DNA of 6,489 bases from an uncultured Acidimicrobiaceae bacterium (GCA_937894805.1 CALAYR010000180.1:1-6489), one strand, 5' to 3'. Positions 1 through 6,489 are shown, numbered from the stretch's first letter. Notes: generated from the sequence alone by a model not told the origin. A program made the numbers and translations.

Positions 1-1
1 T

Positions 2-595
2 ATCGATATCCGACCCATTGTGGACATGACTGGGGACCACGCCTTTAATGAAGTCTTCTTCGACGAAGTGCGCATTCCCGCCGATCACTTGATTGGTGAG
101 GTGAACGAAGGATGGCGCTTGGCCAAAGTGACGCTCGGCAACGAGCGTGTCTCGCTCTCTGGTGAGGGCGCACTCTGGGGACGTGGTCCCTCGGCCAACG
201 ATCTCGTGAACCTCGCCAAGGGGGAGAGCTTGACGTCTCTCCAGCGCGAGTCACTAGTCAAGTGTTGGTCCCACGGGGAGATCTTGCGACTACTGCGTAT
301 TCGTACTCTCTCGGCCGTCTTGGCCGGACGCGAACCGGGCCCCGAGGCCAGTGTGCGCAAAGCGTTGGCCGACGATCACGGTCAAGAGATCATGGGTCTG
401 GCCGTGGAGTTCGCGGGCGTTGGGGCGATGGACTCTTCCGTCGGACCGTTTGGCCTTGCGGGCAGTGCGGCCCAGACCTGGCGTCACGGTTTTCTCTACG
501 CCCAAGCACTCACTATTGGCGGCGGCACCTCAGTAGTGCAGCGCAACATCATCGCCGAGCGCGTGTTACAACTCCCGAAAGAGTTGAGCGCCTAG
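2..595 (+). CDS. Acyl-CoA dehydrogenase, C-terminal part (5' end outside window)
   Basis: This is the last 197 codons of an acyl-CoA dehydrogenase, a FAD flavoprotein that makes the alpha,beta double bond in acyl-CoA thioesters. The frame is open from base 2, so the gene starts upstream; an internal ATG at 20 is not the real start. The fragment begins in the middle beta domain, where FNEVFFDEVRIP and GEVNEGW are typical of the family, and continues into the C-terminal helical bundle that binds FAD and forms the tetramer. The ending IGGGTSVVQRNIIAERVL matches the family's FAD-contacting tail. In medium-chain enzymes this stretch reads IYEGT and carries the catalytic glutamate; here a glycine (codon 521-523) replaces it, as in many actinobacterial paralogues, some of which place the base elsewhere or act as a subunit of a heteromer. 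Substrate cannot be told. It converges on the riboflavin synthase gene, and their stop codons overlap. Confidence 0.93.
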   Translation: MDIRPIVDMTGDHAFNEVFFDEVRIPADHLIGEVNEGWRLAKVTLGNERVSLSGEGALWGRGPSANDLVNLAKGESLTSLQRESLVKCWSHGEILRLLRIRTLSAVLAGREPGPEASVRKALADDHGQEIMGLAVEFAGVGAMDSSVGPFGLAGSAAQTWRHGFLYAQALTIGGGTSVVQRNIIAERVLQLPKELSA

Positions 596-1095
596 AGCTC
601 GAGTGGTCCGGCGTTGCCGAAGCCCTGGCGAATACCCTGGCCGGCGCGCTGGCTGAGCTGTTCGGGCTCGAAGAGCATCCAGTAGGCGTTGCGGGCGTGG
701 TCCCGTGAGCGGTTCTCAAAGACCATGGCCAAAACCTCGGGGTCACTGGCCTCGTCCTCGTGGACGAAGACTTCGAGGATTGGCGTGCTGGTGAGCAGCT
801 GGGCCTGCATGATGCCCATGGCGGCCTCGTGGGCGCACTGCTTGTCCACGGCGGCACTGCCGGGCATGCCAAGGGCCACGACAATGGAGCAGCCGTCTTT
901 TTCAATCAAGTTCTTCGCGGCGACGGCCAGGTCCTTGAAGCCGGGAACGGTCTTGGCGATAGTCACGAACTTCTCGCCGTAGCCGGGGCACTCGGCCAAC
1001 TCGGCCAGGGCGGCACCACCCATGTTGTATCGAGCGAACATGGTGTCGACCACACCGATCTTCACAACTTTGGTGGTCTTTTCTTTCTTTGCCAT
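592..1095 (-). CDS. ribC: Riboflavin synthase, archaeal (lumazine-synthase-like) type
   Basis: The 167-residue protein should convert two 6,7-dimethyl-8-ribityllumazine molecules into riboflavin plus a pyrimidinedione, the last step of riboflavin synthesis. It resembles the methanogen enzyme RibC, which is related to lumazine synthase and unrelated to the usual two-barrel bacterial RibE. Visible signatures are IGVVDTMFARYNM (about 13-25), KTVPGFKDLAVAAK (48-61), VALGMPG (73-79), CAHEA (87-91), EVFVHEDEA (108-116) and a C-terminal GQGIRQGFGNAGP. Length is close to the archaeal proteins (about 155 residues) plus a short lysine-rich N-terminus. The start ATG (1093-1095) is followed at once by family-like sequence after about ten residues; only a weak GGAA lies upstream, so the ribosome binding site is poor. 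The gene stands alone on this strand, with no other rib gene in view and no FMN riboswitch recognised upstream. Function by family is fairly sure; activity is inferred. Confidence 0.92.
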   Translation of the reverse strand: MAKKEKTTKVVKIGVVDTMFARYNMGGAALAELAECPGYGEKFVTIAKTVPGFKDLAVAAKNLIEKDGCSIVVALGMPGSAAVDKQCAHEAAMGIMQAQLLTSTPILEVFVHEDEASDPEVLAMVFENRSRDHARNAYWMLFEPEQLSQRAGQGIRQGFGNAGPLEL

Positions 1096-1180
1096 AGTTC
1101 CAGCCTAGGGGGGTGTGAACTTTTTGCCGATGGGCGGGTGTCATCATCCCTGGGCCGCACTCGCCGTCGAATTCCTCGTT

Positions 1181-1209
1181 TTGGTTTTTGTCCAGTTCTC
1201 TACTACTAT
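1181..1209 (+). promoter_or_regulatory. Candidate promoter of the abiE operon, possibly leaderless
   Basis: A TTGGTT hexamer (1181-1186; three of six matches to the sigma-70-type -35) and a TACTAT hexamer (1204-1209; four of six to the -10) are separated by 17 bases. The predicted transcription start, about seven bases further on, would fall at or next to the ATG at 1217. No Shine-Dalgarno-like sequence precedes that ATG, so leaderless translation, common in actinobacteria, fits. The match is weak by score and rests on spacing and position. Confidence 0.35.
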
Positions 1210-1216
1210 TACAGAC

Positions 1217-1918
1217 ATGGCCGTCCATTTCGACAGTGTCGCCTCTGACGTGACTCATCTCGTCACCACTGCTCAGAATCGTTTCTTCGAGATCGATGAC
1301 TTCCCCGAAGCCTCTCGGGGTGCCGTGGCGAGAACGCTCTCGCGTCTCGCGGGGTCTGGCGAACTGAAGCGGGTTCGCCGTGGTACCTATTGGCGTGGAG
1401 TGCAGACGCCGTTGGGCATGGTGCCCCCTTCGCCGATGGCAATTCTCCAACATACGTACGGGAGTAGTGCGTCACTAGGCCCAGCGCGTCTCGATGCCGC
1501 TGGCATGTTGGGATTGACCACACAGGTGGCGGCCCGCCCAACTTTTGCCGTTCCCTATCTCGTTGAGGGCTTGGATTTCAATTTGATAAATCGAGATCGC
1601 CGTCGCGGACGACAAACCCAGAACCTCCGTCCACTTGAAATCGCTCTTTACGAAGTTTTGGGCGACTGGGATGAACTGGTTGAGATTGCCCCTCGCGAAG
1701 CGGTACGCCGGATATCTCCACTTTTACGCAGTGGAGAATTGCGCTCGCATCAGCTTGCGCGAGGAGCCAATTCGGAGCCACCTCTCGTTCGCGAACGACT
1801 GCGTGGAATTCTGAGGGCCACGCAAGAAACTCAGGCGGAACGCGTAATTAGGCCTGCCGCATCCGAAACAGTTCGCCAGAGTTCGGCAAAGACGTTCGGC
1901 GAACTTCTCCGGGCATGA
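1217..1918 (+). CDS. abiEi: AbiEi-family antitoxin / transcriptional repressor (type IV toxin-antitoxin)
   Basis: A 233-residue protein of the AbiEi (DUF6088-like) family. Family members counteract an AbiEii nucleotidyltransferase without forming a stable complex with it, and many repress their own operon. The N-terminal third reads as a winged helix-turn-helix: ARTLSRLAGSGELKRVRRGTY spans about residues 38-58, with the recognition helix around R39-L44 and the wing around R52-Y58. It is followed by the family's second-domain signature ending LGLTTQV (98-104). The frame is open back to a GTG at 1115, but those 34 extra residues look non-conserved and the candidate promoter lies inside them, so ATG 1217 is chosen. 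The stop overlaps the toxin start in ATGA (1915-1918), implying translational coupling. Base composition is lower in GC than in the flanking genes. Assignment is strengthened by the partner gene. Confidence 0.87.
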   Translation: MAVHFDSVASDVTHLVTTAQNRFFEIDDFPEASRGAVARTLSRLAGSGELKRVRRGTYWRGVQTPLGMVPPSPMAILQHTYGSSASLGPARLDAAGMLGLTTQVAARPTFAVPYLVEGLDFNLINRDRRRGRQTQNLRPLEIALYEVLGDWDELVEIAPREAVRRISPLLRSGELRSHQLARGANSEPPLVRERLRGILRATQETQAERVIRPAASETVRQSSAKTFGELLRA

Positions 1919-2889
1919 CGCTGTGGCGTGCGAGCCAGGGCGCGTGGGCAACGCTCGCCGCCGCGGGCGCGAGCGGACCGATCCGTGCCGAGATCTATGA
2001 GAAGGACTACTGGGTCACACAAGTACTGCGGTGTCTCGTAGCGAACCACCACGACGCCTTTGTCTTTAAGGGCGGCACAAGCCTGTCGAAGGCCTACCGG
2101 TGTATCGACCGCTTCTCGGAAGATATTGACATTCTTGTTTTGAATCAGGGTCTTTCCAAGGGGGCTACCGACCGGTTAATGGAGGAGATGGCGGAAGGCG
2201 TCCTTGGTCAGCTCGATCTGACCAAGGATGTCAGCGGCAGCACTCGAGGGCGGGGTACAAATCGCAATGAACTGCTCGTCTATGCACGCGATGAAGCAGT
2301 TGGCTCAGGGTTGCTCCAACCGACGGTGCAATTGGAAATGGGAGTTCGGGGATCAGACTTCCCCCTTCACACAACACGCGCCATTCGACCGATGATTGCC
2401 GAACGTCTGGCAGCGGTGGGTATCAGCGTTGACGAGTTCGAAGATTTGACAGCTTTTGACGTACCGGTGCTACACCCCGGTCGAACTCTCATTGAAAAAG
2501 TTCTTCTGCTCCATGGTCGTATTTCGTCGAAACTATTTGTTGGTTCTGATCGAAAAAGCTCACCCTCCCAGATTGGTCGGCACTATCACGACATCCAGAT
2601 GCTCCTGGGCCTAGCCGAGGTTCAACAATGGCTCGAGGACCGGGAAGCCTTCGAAGCTGCGGTCGCCGACCATCGGGCAATCAGTTGGACTCATTTTGGT
2701 ATCGAAGTACCTCCCCGGCCACTGGGTGGCTTTGCGCGCAGCGATGCGTTTCGTCGGGACTCGGAGTACATCGCCACGCTTCAGGATTGCTACGAGTCAG
2801 CAATGCGGGAGCTCTACATAGGAGACGATACGTTTCCCGCGTGGTTGGGCGTTATCGCGTTGATTGAATCCTCGGCGGCATTGCTGTAG
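1915..2889 (+). CDS. abiEii: AbiEii-family nucleotidyltransferase toxin
   Basis: A 324-residue protein of the AbiEii/MenT nucleotidyltransferase family, the toxin half of an AbiE phage-defence (abortive infection) module. Studied mycobacterial members add nucleotides to tRNA 3' ends and block translation; AbiEii of streptococci binds GTP. Motifs in order: EKDYWVTQVL (29-38); KGGTSLSK (52-59), the glycine-rich nucleotide-binding turn; RFSEDIDI (66-73), with D70 and D72 as the metal-binding acidic pair; IEKVLLLHG (193-201), with K195 in the position of the family's catalytic lysine; and RHYHDIQML (222-230), with D226 as the late conserved aspartate. All motif positions are filled and the length is normal, so the toxin appears intact. 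The ATG overlaps the antitoxin stop by four bases. RNA target and nucleotide used cannot be read from the sequence. Confidence 0.93.
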   Translation: MTLWRASQGAWATLAAAGASGPIRAEIYEKDYWVTQVLRCLVANHHDAFVFKGGTSLSKAYRCIDRFSEDIDILVLNQGLSKGATDRLMEEMAEGVLGQLDLTKDVSGSTRGRGTNRNELLVYARDEAVGSGLLQPTVQLEMGVRGSDFPLHTTRAIRPMIAERLAAVGISVDEFEDLTAFDVPVLHPGRTLIEKVLLLHGRISSKLFVGSDRKSSPSQIGRHYHDIQMLLGLAEVQQWLEDREAFEAAVADHRAISWTHFGIEVPPRPLGGFARSDAFRRDSEYIATLQDCYESAMRELYIGDDTFPAWLGVIALIESSAALL

Positions 2890-2966
2890 TACGCGTGCCA
2901 TCGCATGCTGGCTCTAGGAAAATCAAGGCGTGGAGTGGAGGGACGCGCTGGGACTGTCGCCAGGTG

Positions 2967-3006
2967 CCCCTCGGCACTGAGAGGTCTGAATCCGAGGCCC
3001 GAGGGG
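2967..3006 (+). terminator. Inverted repeat after abiEii, possible terminator
   Basis: CCCCTCGG (2967-2974) is perfectly complementary to CCGAGGGG (2999-3006), giving an 8-bp GC-rich stem with a 24-base loop. A second copy of CCGAGG (2992-2997) can pair with the same left arm in a shorter, competing hairpin with a 17-base loop. Downstream bases are only mildly T-rich (ATTTAGTCGTTGTTT, 3010-3024), with no proper U-tract. It sits in the 166-base gap between the toxin gene and the glycosyltransferase gene, where a terminator would be expected. The long loop and missing U-tract make this uncertain. Confidence 0.3.
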
Positions 3007-3055
3007 AGTAGATTTAGTCGTTGTTTAACCACTCCGGTCGCGATGGGAATCCCGC

Positions 3056-5284
3056 TTGTCACCTACACCACCAACATTTCGGGAGCGAGTGGCCTTCTAT
3101 CTCGAAACGTTGACCGCCTTGATGCGCATCAACCGAACGGGTCTCTTTCTGCGCGAGCGGTTTTCCCAGGAGTTAGCCACTACGGGCTCGTCGAAGGCCC
3201 GTCTCTTTCGCCGCGCATTCCCACCGGATTCGAAGCGTTTCCAGGCCTTCTTCTGGGTGTTGATTCAATTTCTCCGCCTCTACGTGCGCTGGACCACCTG
3301 GCGGTCGGATGAGGGCATCAAGGTGGGCCACCCCACCGCCGAGGTCGTACGAGTCCAGAGTGACACCCGCATCATCGCCTTCGAACCATCGGCCGCTGCC
3401 GATGTCGTTGTCATCATCCCGGTCTTTAACAACTGGTCGATGACGGCCACCTGTCTGCGTTCACTGATGATGACGACCAACGAAACGCCCTATCGCGTGG
3501 TCGTCGTTAACGACGGATCAACTGATGAGACGGCCGAGCGGCTCGCGGAGATCGCCGGCATCACCAATCTCTGTCTCGAGGAGAACGTCGGCTTCCTCCG
3601 TGCCGTCCACGCCGGCTTCGCCGCCGTCTCGGAGCCCTGGGTGATCTTGCTCAACAACGACACCGTGGTGACCGACGGCTGGTTGGACGCCCTGGTCGAC
3701 ATGGCCCGCCACGACGACACGATTGGCATAGTGGGGGCCAAGCTCCTCTTCCCCGACGGCGTCCTCCAGGAGGCCGGTTCGTTGATCTTTACCACGGGTG
3801 CGGGCGTGAACTACGGCAAGGGCGACCGGGCGGACCGGTCGTGGTACGAGTTCCCCCGCGAGGTTGACTACTGCTCGGGAGCGGCCATTTTGATCCGCCA
3901 CTCCGTCTGGAAGCAGACGGGGGGATTCGACCTCGACTTCGCTCCGGCCTACTACGAAGAGACCGACTTCGCCTTCGCGGCCCGCCGCGCCGGCTACCGC
4001 GTGATGTACCAGCCGAAGTCACGGATCTATCACTTCGAGGGGGCCACCTACGGCACGGACGAGAGCCCCAAGAAGCGCTCCCTCATGGACACCAATCGCC
4101 GGCGACTCATCACCAAGTGGGCCCCGGAACTCGAACGCCACCTCGCGCCGGCCCTGCGACACCAGGTCGGTCAGGCCTGGCGGAGTGAGCACGGTCGCAT
4201 TCTGGTCGTCGACTCCAACGTGCCCCAGACCGATAAGGACTCCGGTTCGATTCGGATGTTCGAAATCGTGCGCATCTTGCGCCAGATGGGCTACGCCGTC
4301 TCCTTTCTCGTGATGCGTGGAGCCTGCGAGGAGCCCTACACCTCGGCGTTACGCGACCTGGAGGTTGAAGTACTCGACGGTCGTTCGAACTACGGGCCGG
4401 AGATTGCCCGTCTCGGACCGGCCCTCAAGTTCGCCATCTTGTCTCGCCCTGAAGACGCCATCAAGACCGAAAAGTTGGTGCGGAGCTTCGCGCCCCAGGC
4501 CAAGGTCATCTACGACACCGTCGACCTGCACTACGTCCGCGAGGCCCGTCGAGCCGAAATTGAGAACGACCCCACCATCGCCACCATCGCCGAGCGGTTT
4601 CGCGAAACCGAGCTCGGTCTGATCGATCGCTGCGACGCCACGCTGGTCGTGACCGACACCGAGTTAGGCGTTCTGGCCGAAGCGGCTCCGGGTGCCGATG
4701 TTCGCGTCGTCTCCAACGTTCACTCGTCGTTACCTCGCGTGCACGGCTTTAGCGAGCGTCGCGACATCATGTTCGTCGGTAACTTCAATCACTTGCCGAA
4801 TCGTGACGCCGTGGTTTGGTTCGTGGAAGAGGTCTTCCCGCGGGTGCGCGCGGCCATTCCAACGGTCGAGTTCAACGTGGTCGGCTCGCACCTGCCTGAT
4901 GAGATCGCGGTCCTCGCTCGTCCGGGGGTCAACATCGTGGGCTGGGTGCAAGACCTCGGACCGCTCTACGACGCGGTTCGTCTCGTCGTGGCCCCGCTGC
5001 GTTACGGGGCCGGTATTAAGGGCAAGTTGGGGGAGAGCGCATCACACGGCGTGCCCTTCGTCTGCACCACCATCGCCATTGAGGGCACCTTGATGGCGAG
5101 TGGCCGCGACTGTCTCGCCGCCGACGATTCCGAGGGCTTTGCCGACGCCGTTATCGCGCTCTACGGTGACGAGGCGACGTGGGAGACGATGTCGACAAAC
5201 GTCCAGCGGGCCATTGATGCCCAGTGCGCTCCGGACGTGGCTCGAGCCGCATTAGAGGCTCTCTTTCGCGACTTAGACGCGTAG
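3056..5284 (+). CDS. Bifunctional GT2-GT4 glycosyltransferase
   Basis: A 742-residue protein joining two glycosyltransferases, probably acting on a lipid-linked or surface glycan at the inner face of the membrane. Residues 1-105 hold no recognised domain but include an aromatic, hydrophobic, basic stretch (62-79) that could bind the membrane. A GT2 (GT-A fold) domain spans about 116-350: VVIIPVFNN (118-126), NDGSTDE (152-158), NND (200-202) at the DxD metal site, and EETD (301-304) near the catalytic base. A GT4-type (GT-B fold) domain spans about 380-740: VDSNVP from 385, MFVGNFNHLPN from 572, VAPLRYGAGIKGKLGES (645-661) with E660 in the donor-phosphate region, and IAIEG (673-677). The start is TTG with a weak GGGA upstream; an in-frame TAA at 3026-3028 prevents extension, while GTG 3089 and ATG 3122 are alternatives. 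Donor and acceptor sugars are unknown. A membrane glycosyltransferase follows 79 bases downstream on the same strand. Confidence 0.9.
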   Translation: MSPTPPTFRERVAFYLETLTALMRINRTGLFLRERFSQELATTGSSKARLFRRAFPPDSKRFQAFFWVLIQFLRLYVRWTTWRSDEGIKVGHPTAEVVRVQSDTRIIAFEPSAAADVVVIIPVFNNWSMTATCLRSLMMTTNETPYRVVVVNDGSTDETAERLAEIAGITNLCLEENVGFLRAVHAGFAAVSEPWVILLNNDTVVTDGWLDALVDMARHDDTIGIVGAKLLFPDGVLQEAGSLIFTTGAGVNYGKGDRADRSWYEFPREVDYCSGAAILIRHSVWKQTGGFDLDFAPAYYEETDFAFAARRAGYRVMYQPKSRIYHFEGATYGTDESPKKRSLMDTNRRRLITKWAPELERHLAPALRHQVGQAWRSEHGRILVVDSNVPQTDKDSGSIRMFEIVRILRQMGYAVSFLVMRGACEEPYTSALRDLEVEVLDGRSNYGPEIARLGPALKFAILSRPEDAIKTEKLVRSFAPQAKVIYDTVDLHYVREARRAEIENDPTIATIAERFRETELGLIDRCDATLVVTDTELGVLAEAAPGADVRVVSNVHSSLPRVHGFSERRDIMFVGNFNHLPNRDAVVWFVEEVFPRVRAAIPTVEFNVVGSHLPDEIAVLARPGVNIVGWVQDLGPLYDAVRLVVAPLRYGAGIKGKLGESASHGVPFVCTTIAIEGTLMASGRDCLAADDSEGFADAVIALYGDEATWETMSTNVQRAIDAQCAPDVARAALEALFRDLDA

Positions 5285-5363
5285 AGATTCGTAAGCGTGG
5301 AGTCCCAGGCGCCGAATATTTTTCTACCTGTGAAGTAGCATCGCACCAGACGGTCATTGAAAA

Positions 5364-6489
5364 ATGCAGACAACTACCACTCGGCGGGAACGCAGAAAAC
5401 TGACCCCTGGTCAACGTGTCGACAAGGCGTTGGCGTGGGCTCCTCTTCAGTTTGCGATAGTCGGCATCGTGGCCCTCGTGAGTCGGCTCGCTCTCTTCCC
5501 CTCGGCTACGGGGGGAATCTATTTCTCCGACTCGTGGGACTACATCGTCAACGCCTCGGGGCGAGCGGGGAGTCCCTCGCGGTTCCATTCACCCTTTATC
5601 TATCGCGTGTGGAACGTCGGGACCGTGGGGCACCCCGACGCCGTCTCCGTGCTCTGGTTCCAGCTCGCGTTGGGGGTGTGCACCACCTTGATTGTCTTTG
5701 CCATCGTGCGGCTCTTCACGGAGAAGAAGTTGGCCATGGTCTGGGCGTTGCTCTGTTCCCTGCTGCCGGCCCAACTCTTTGCGGAACACAGCTATCTCAC
5801 CGAGACAGCGTCGACCTTCCTGATCGCGCTGGCCGTGATGTGTCTCATCTTTATTACCCCCAAGCGTTCGTTGGTGAGCAACGCGTCGCTGGCCTTCGTG
5901 GCCTTCGCCGCCGCCGGCTGCATGGTGGCCGTCCGCCCCGCCCTCCAAGTGGTGGGACTCACGCTGTTCGCCTCCATCGCCTACCGCCTCGTGCGCATCA
6001 CCATCAGTGGGCGGGACGTGAGGATGCGGGTAACGCAAAAACTCGCCATCGTGTCGGTCGGCTGCGTCATCGGCCTGTTGCCCTGCGCCAATCTGGCCTC
6101 GTGGTACGACGCGGCCTACAACAGCTACTCGATTGCCCCCGGCCAATCGATTGACCTCTTTGCTCGATGGGGTTCGCTCGTTCCCTGTAGTGAGGCTTCG
6201 GCCCATGAGGGCATCGTGCGAGAGGCCGTGCTCGAAGTCTGCGATCAGCCCTTCGCGTCGATGCCCGGATCGGGCACCAACACGATTTGGAATGGTGATT
6301 CGAGTCTGGGCTGGCTCATGCAGTCGACAACTCCCCAGGTTGCCGAAGAGTTGGCGCTGAAGAGAATCGCGATGCGAGCAATGACCAGCCATCTTTCGGC
6401 GGTGATCGGTGAGATGACTCGGTCCGTCGTGTGGCAGCTGAGTGGGCCACCGTACGTAGCCTCGGACCTCTATCACAATGGTTCGCAGT
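5364..6489 (+). CDS. Multi-pass membrane protein, probable GT-C glycosyltransferase (3' end outside window)
   Basis: An open frame of 375 codons runs from ATG 5364 past the window edge without a stop. An in-frame TGA at 5358-5360 makes this the earliest start; no Shine-Dalgarno is visible. A basic cytoplasmic N-terminus (RRERRK, 6-11) precedes about seven hydrophobic segments near residues 27-45, 95-117, 120-138, 147-163, 172-189, 194-210 and 222-243, then a long polar region. The first loop holds SDSWDY (54-59), with acidic D55 and D58 where GT-C enzymes (PMT/ArnT-like) put catalytic acidic residues. AEHSYLTET (139-147) between segments three and four, and VRP (189-191), also fit polyprenyl-phosphate-sugar-dependent transferases. 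Such enzymes move a sugar from a lipid carrier to an acceptor outside the membrane. Its position behind the GT2-GT4 gene suggests a shared glycan pathway. Fold assignment is moderate; exact reaction unknown. Confidence 0.8.
   Translation, partial: MQTTTTRRERRKLTPGQRVDKALAWAPLQFAIVGIVALVSRLALFPSATGGIYFSDSWDYIVNASGRAGSPSRFHSPFIYRVWNVGTVGHPDAVSVLWFQLALGVCTTLIVFAIVRLFTEKKLAMVWALLCSLLPAQLFAEHSYLTETASTFLIALAVMCLIFITPKRSLVSNASLAFVAFAAAGCMVAVRPALQVVGLTLFASIAYRLVRITISGRDVRMRVTQKLAIVSVGCVIGLLPCANLASWYDAAYNSYSIAPGQSIDLFARWGSLVPCSEASAHEGIVREAVLEVCDQPFASMPGSGTNTIWNGDSSLGWLMQSTTPQVAEELALKRIAMRAMTSHLSAVIGEMTRSVVWQLSGPPYVASDLYHNGSQ

Noticed and set aside
262..708. Plus-strand 148-codon open frame across the acyl-CoA dehydrogenase end
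   Set aside because: Frame-shifted shadow of the dehydrogenase that runs on into ribC antisense; arginine-rich and not protein-family-like.
1115..1216. In-frame GTG extension of abiEi by 34 residues
   Set aside because: The extension does not look like family sequence and contains the candidate promoter; ATG 1217 gives a normal AbiEi N-terminus.
1096..1216. Possible FMN riboswitch upstream of ribC
   Set aside because: The conserved FMN aptamer blocks were not recognisable on the minus strand and the space is short.
902..1453. Minus-strand 183-codon open frame spanning the ribC start and abiEi
   Set aside because: It overlaps two well-supported genes in other frames and its translation has no recognisable domain.
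2983..2993. GGTCTGAATCC, resembling a tRNA T-loop
   Set aside because: No acceptor, D or anticodon arms could be placed around it, so neither a tRNA nor a clear attachment-site remnant is supported.
2905..3312. Plus-strand 135-codon open frame before and inside the GT2-GT4 gene
   Set aside because: Its second half is an out-of-frame reading of the glycosyltransferase N-terminus and the first half crosses the hairpin region; no domain seen.
5589..6476. Minus-strand 295-codon open frame
   Set aside because: It lies opposite the membrane glycosyltransferase gene, has a low-complexity charged composition, and resembles no family.

Overview
The window looks like chromosomal DNA of a fairly GC-rich bacterium. 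The acyl-CoA dehydrogenase fragment, the leaderless-type promoter and the AbiE cassette resemble Actinomycetota, perhaps the Acidimicrobiia; this placement is an inference from protein style, not a search result. Six protein-coding genes account for nearly all of the sequence, and the two at the edges are cut by the window.

Left part (1-1095): the 3' end of an acyl-CoA dehydrogenase gene runs rightward and meets a leftward gene for an archaeal-type (lumazine-synthase-like) riboflavin synthase. The two genes converge so tightly that both stop codons lie in one CTAG tetranucleotide (592-595). Both proteins concern flavin chemistry: one makes riboflavin, the FAD precursor, and the other is a FAD enzyme. 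Nothing suggests co-transcription.

Middle part (1217-2889): a two-gene AbiE-type (type IV) toxin-antitoxin module. A winged-helix AbiEi antitoxin/repressor overlaps by ATGA an AbiEii nucleotidyltransferase toxin that keeps its main motifs. A plausible -35/-10 pair sits so close to the abiEi ATG that the mRNA may be leaderless. Hand counts of sampled 60-base lines give about 45-58% GC here against 62-67% in the flanking genes, consistent with an acquired defence cassette.

Right part (3056-6489): a 742-residue protein that fuses a GT2 (GT-A fold) to a GT4 (GT-B fold) glycosyltransferase, followed by the first 375 codons of a multi-pass membrane protein that looks like a GT-C, lipid-carrier-dependent glycosyltransferase. 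The latter has no stop before the window ends. This looks like the edge of a cell-surface glycan or exopolysaccharide locus.

The most distinctive points are the archaeal-type riboflavin synthase in an otherwise bacterial context, the intact AbiE module at the junction between metabolic and surface-glycan genes, and the GT2-GT4 fusion. I found no CRISPR array, tRNA, rRNA, insertion sequence or clear riboswitch, and no clearly undescribed system.
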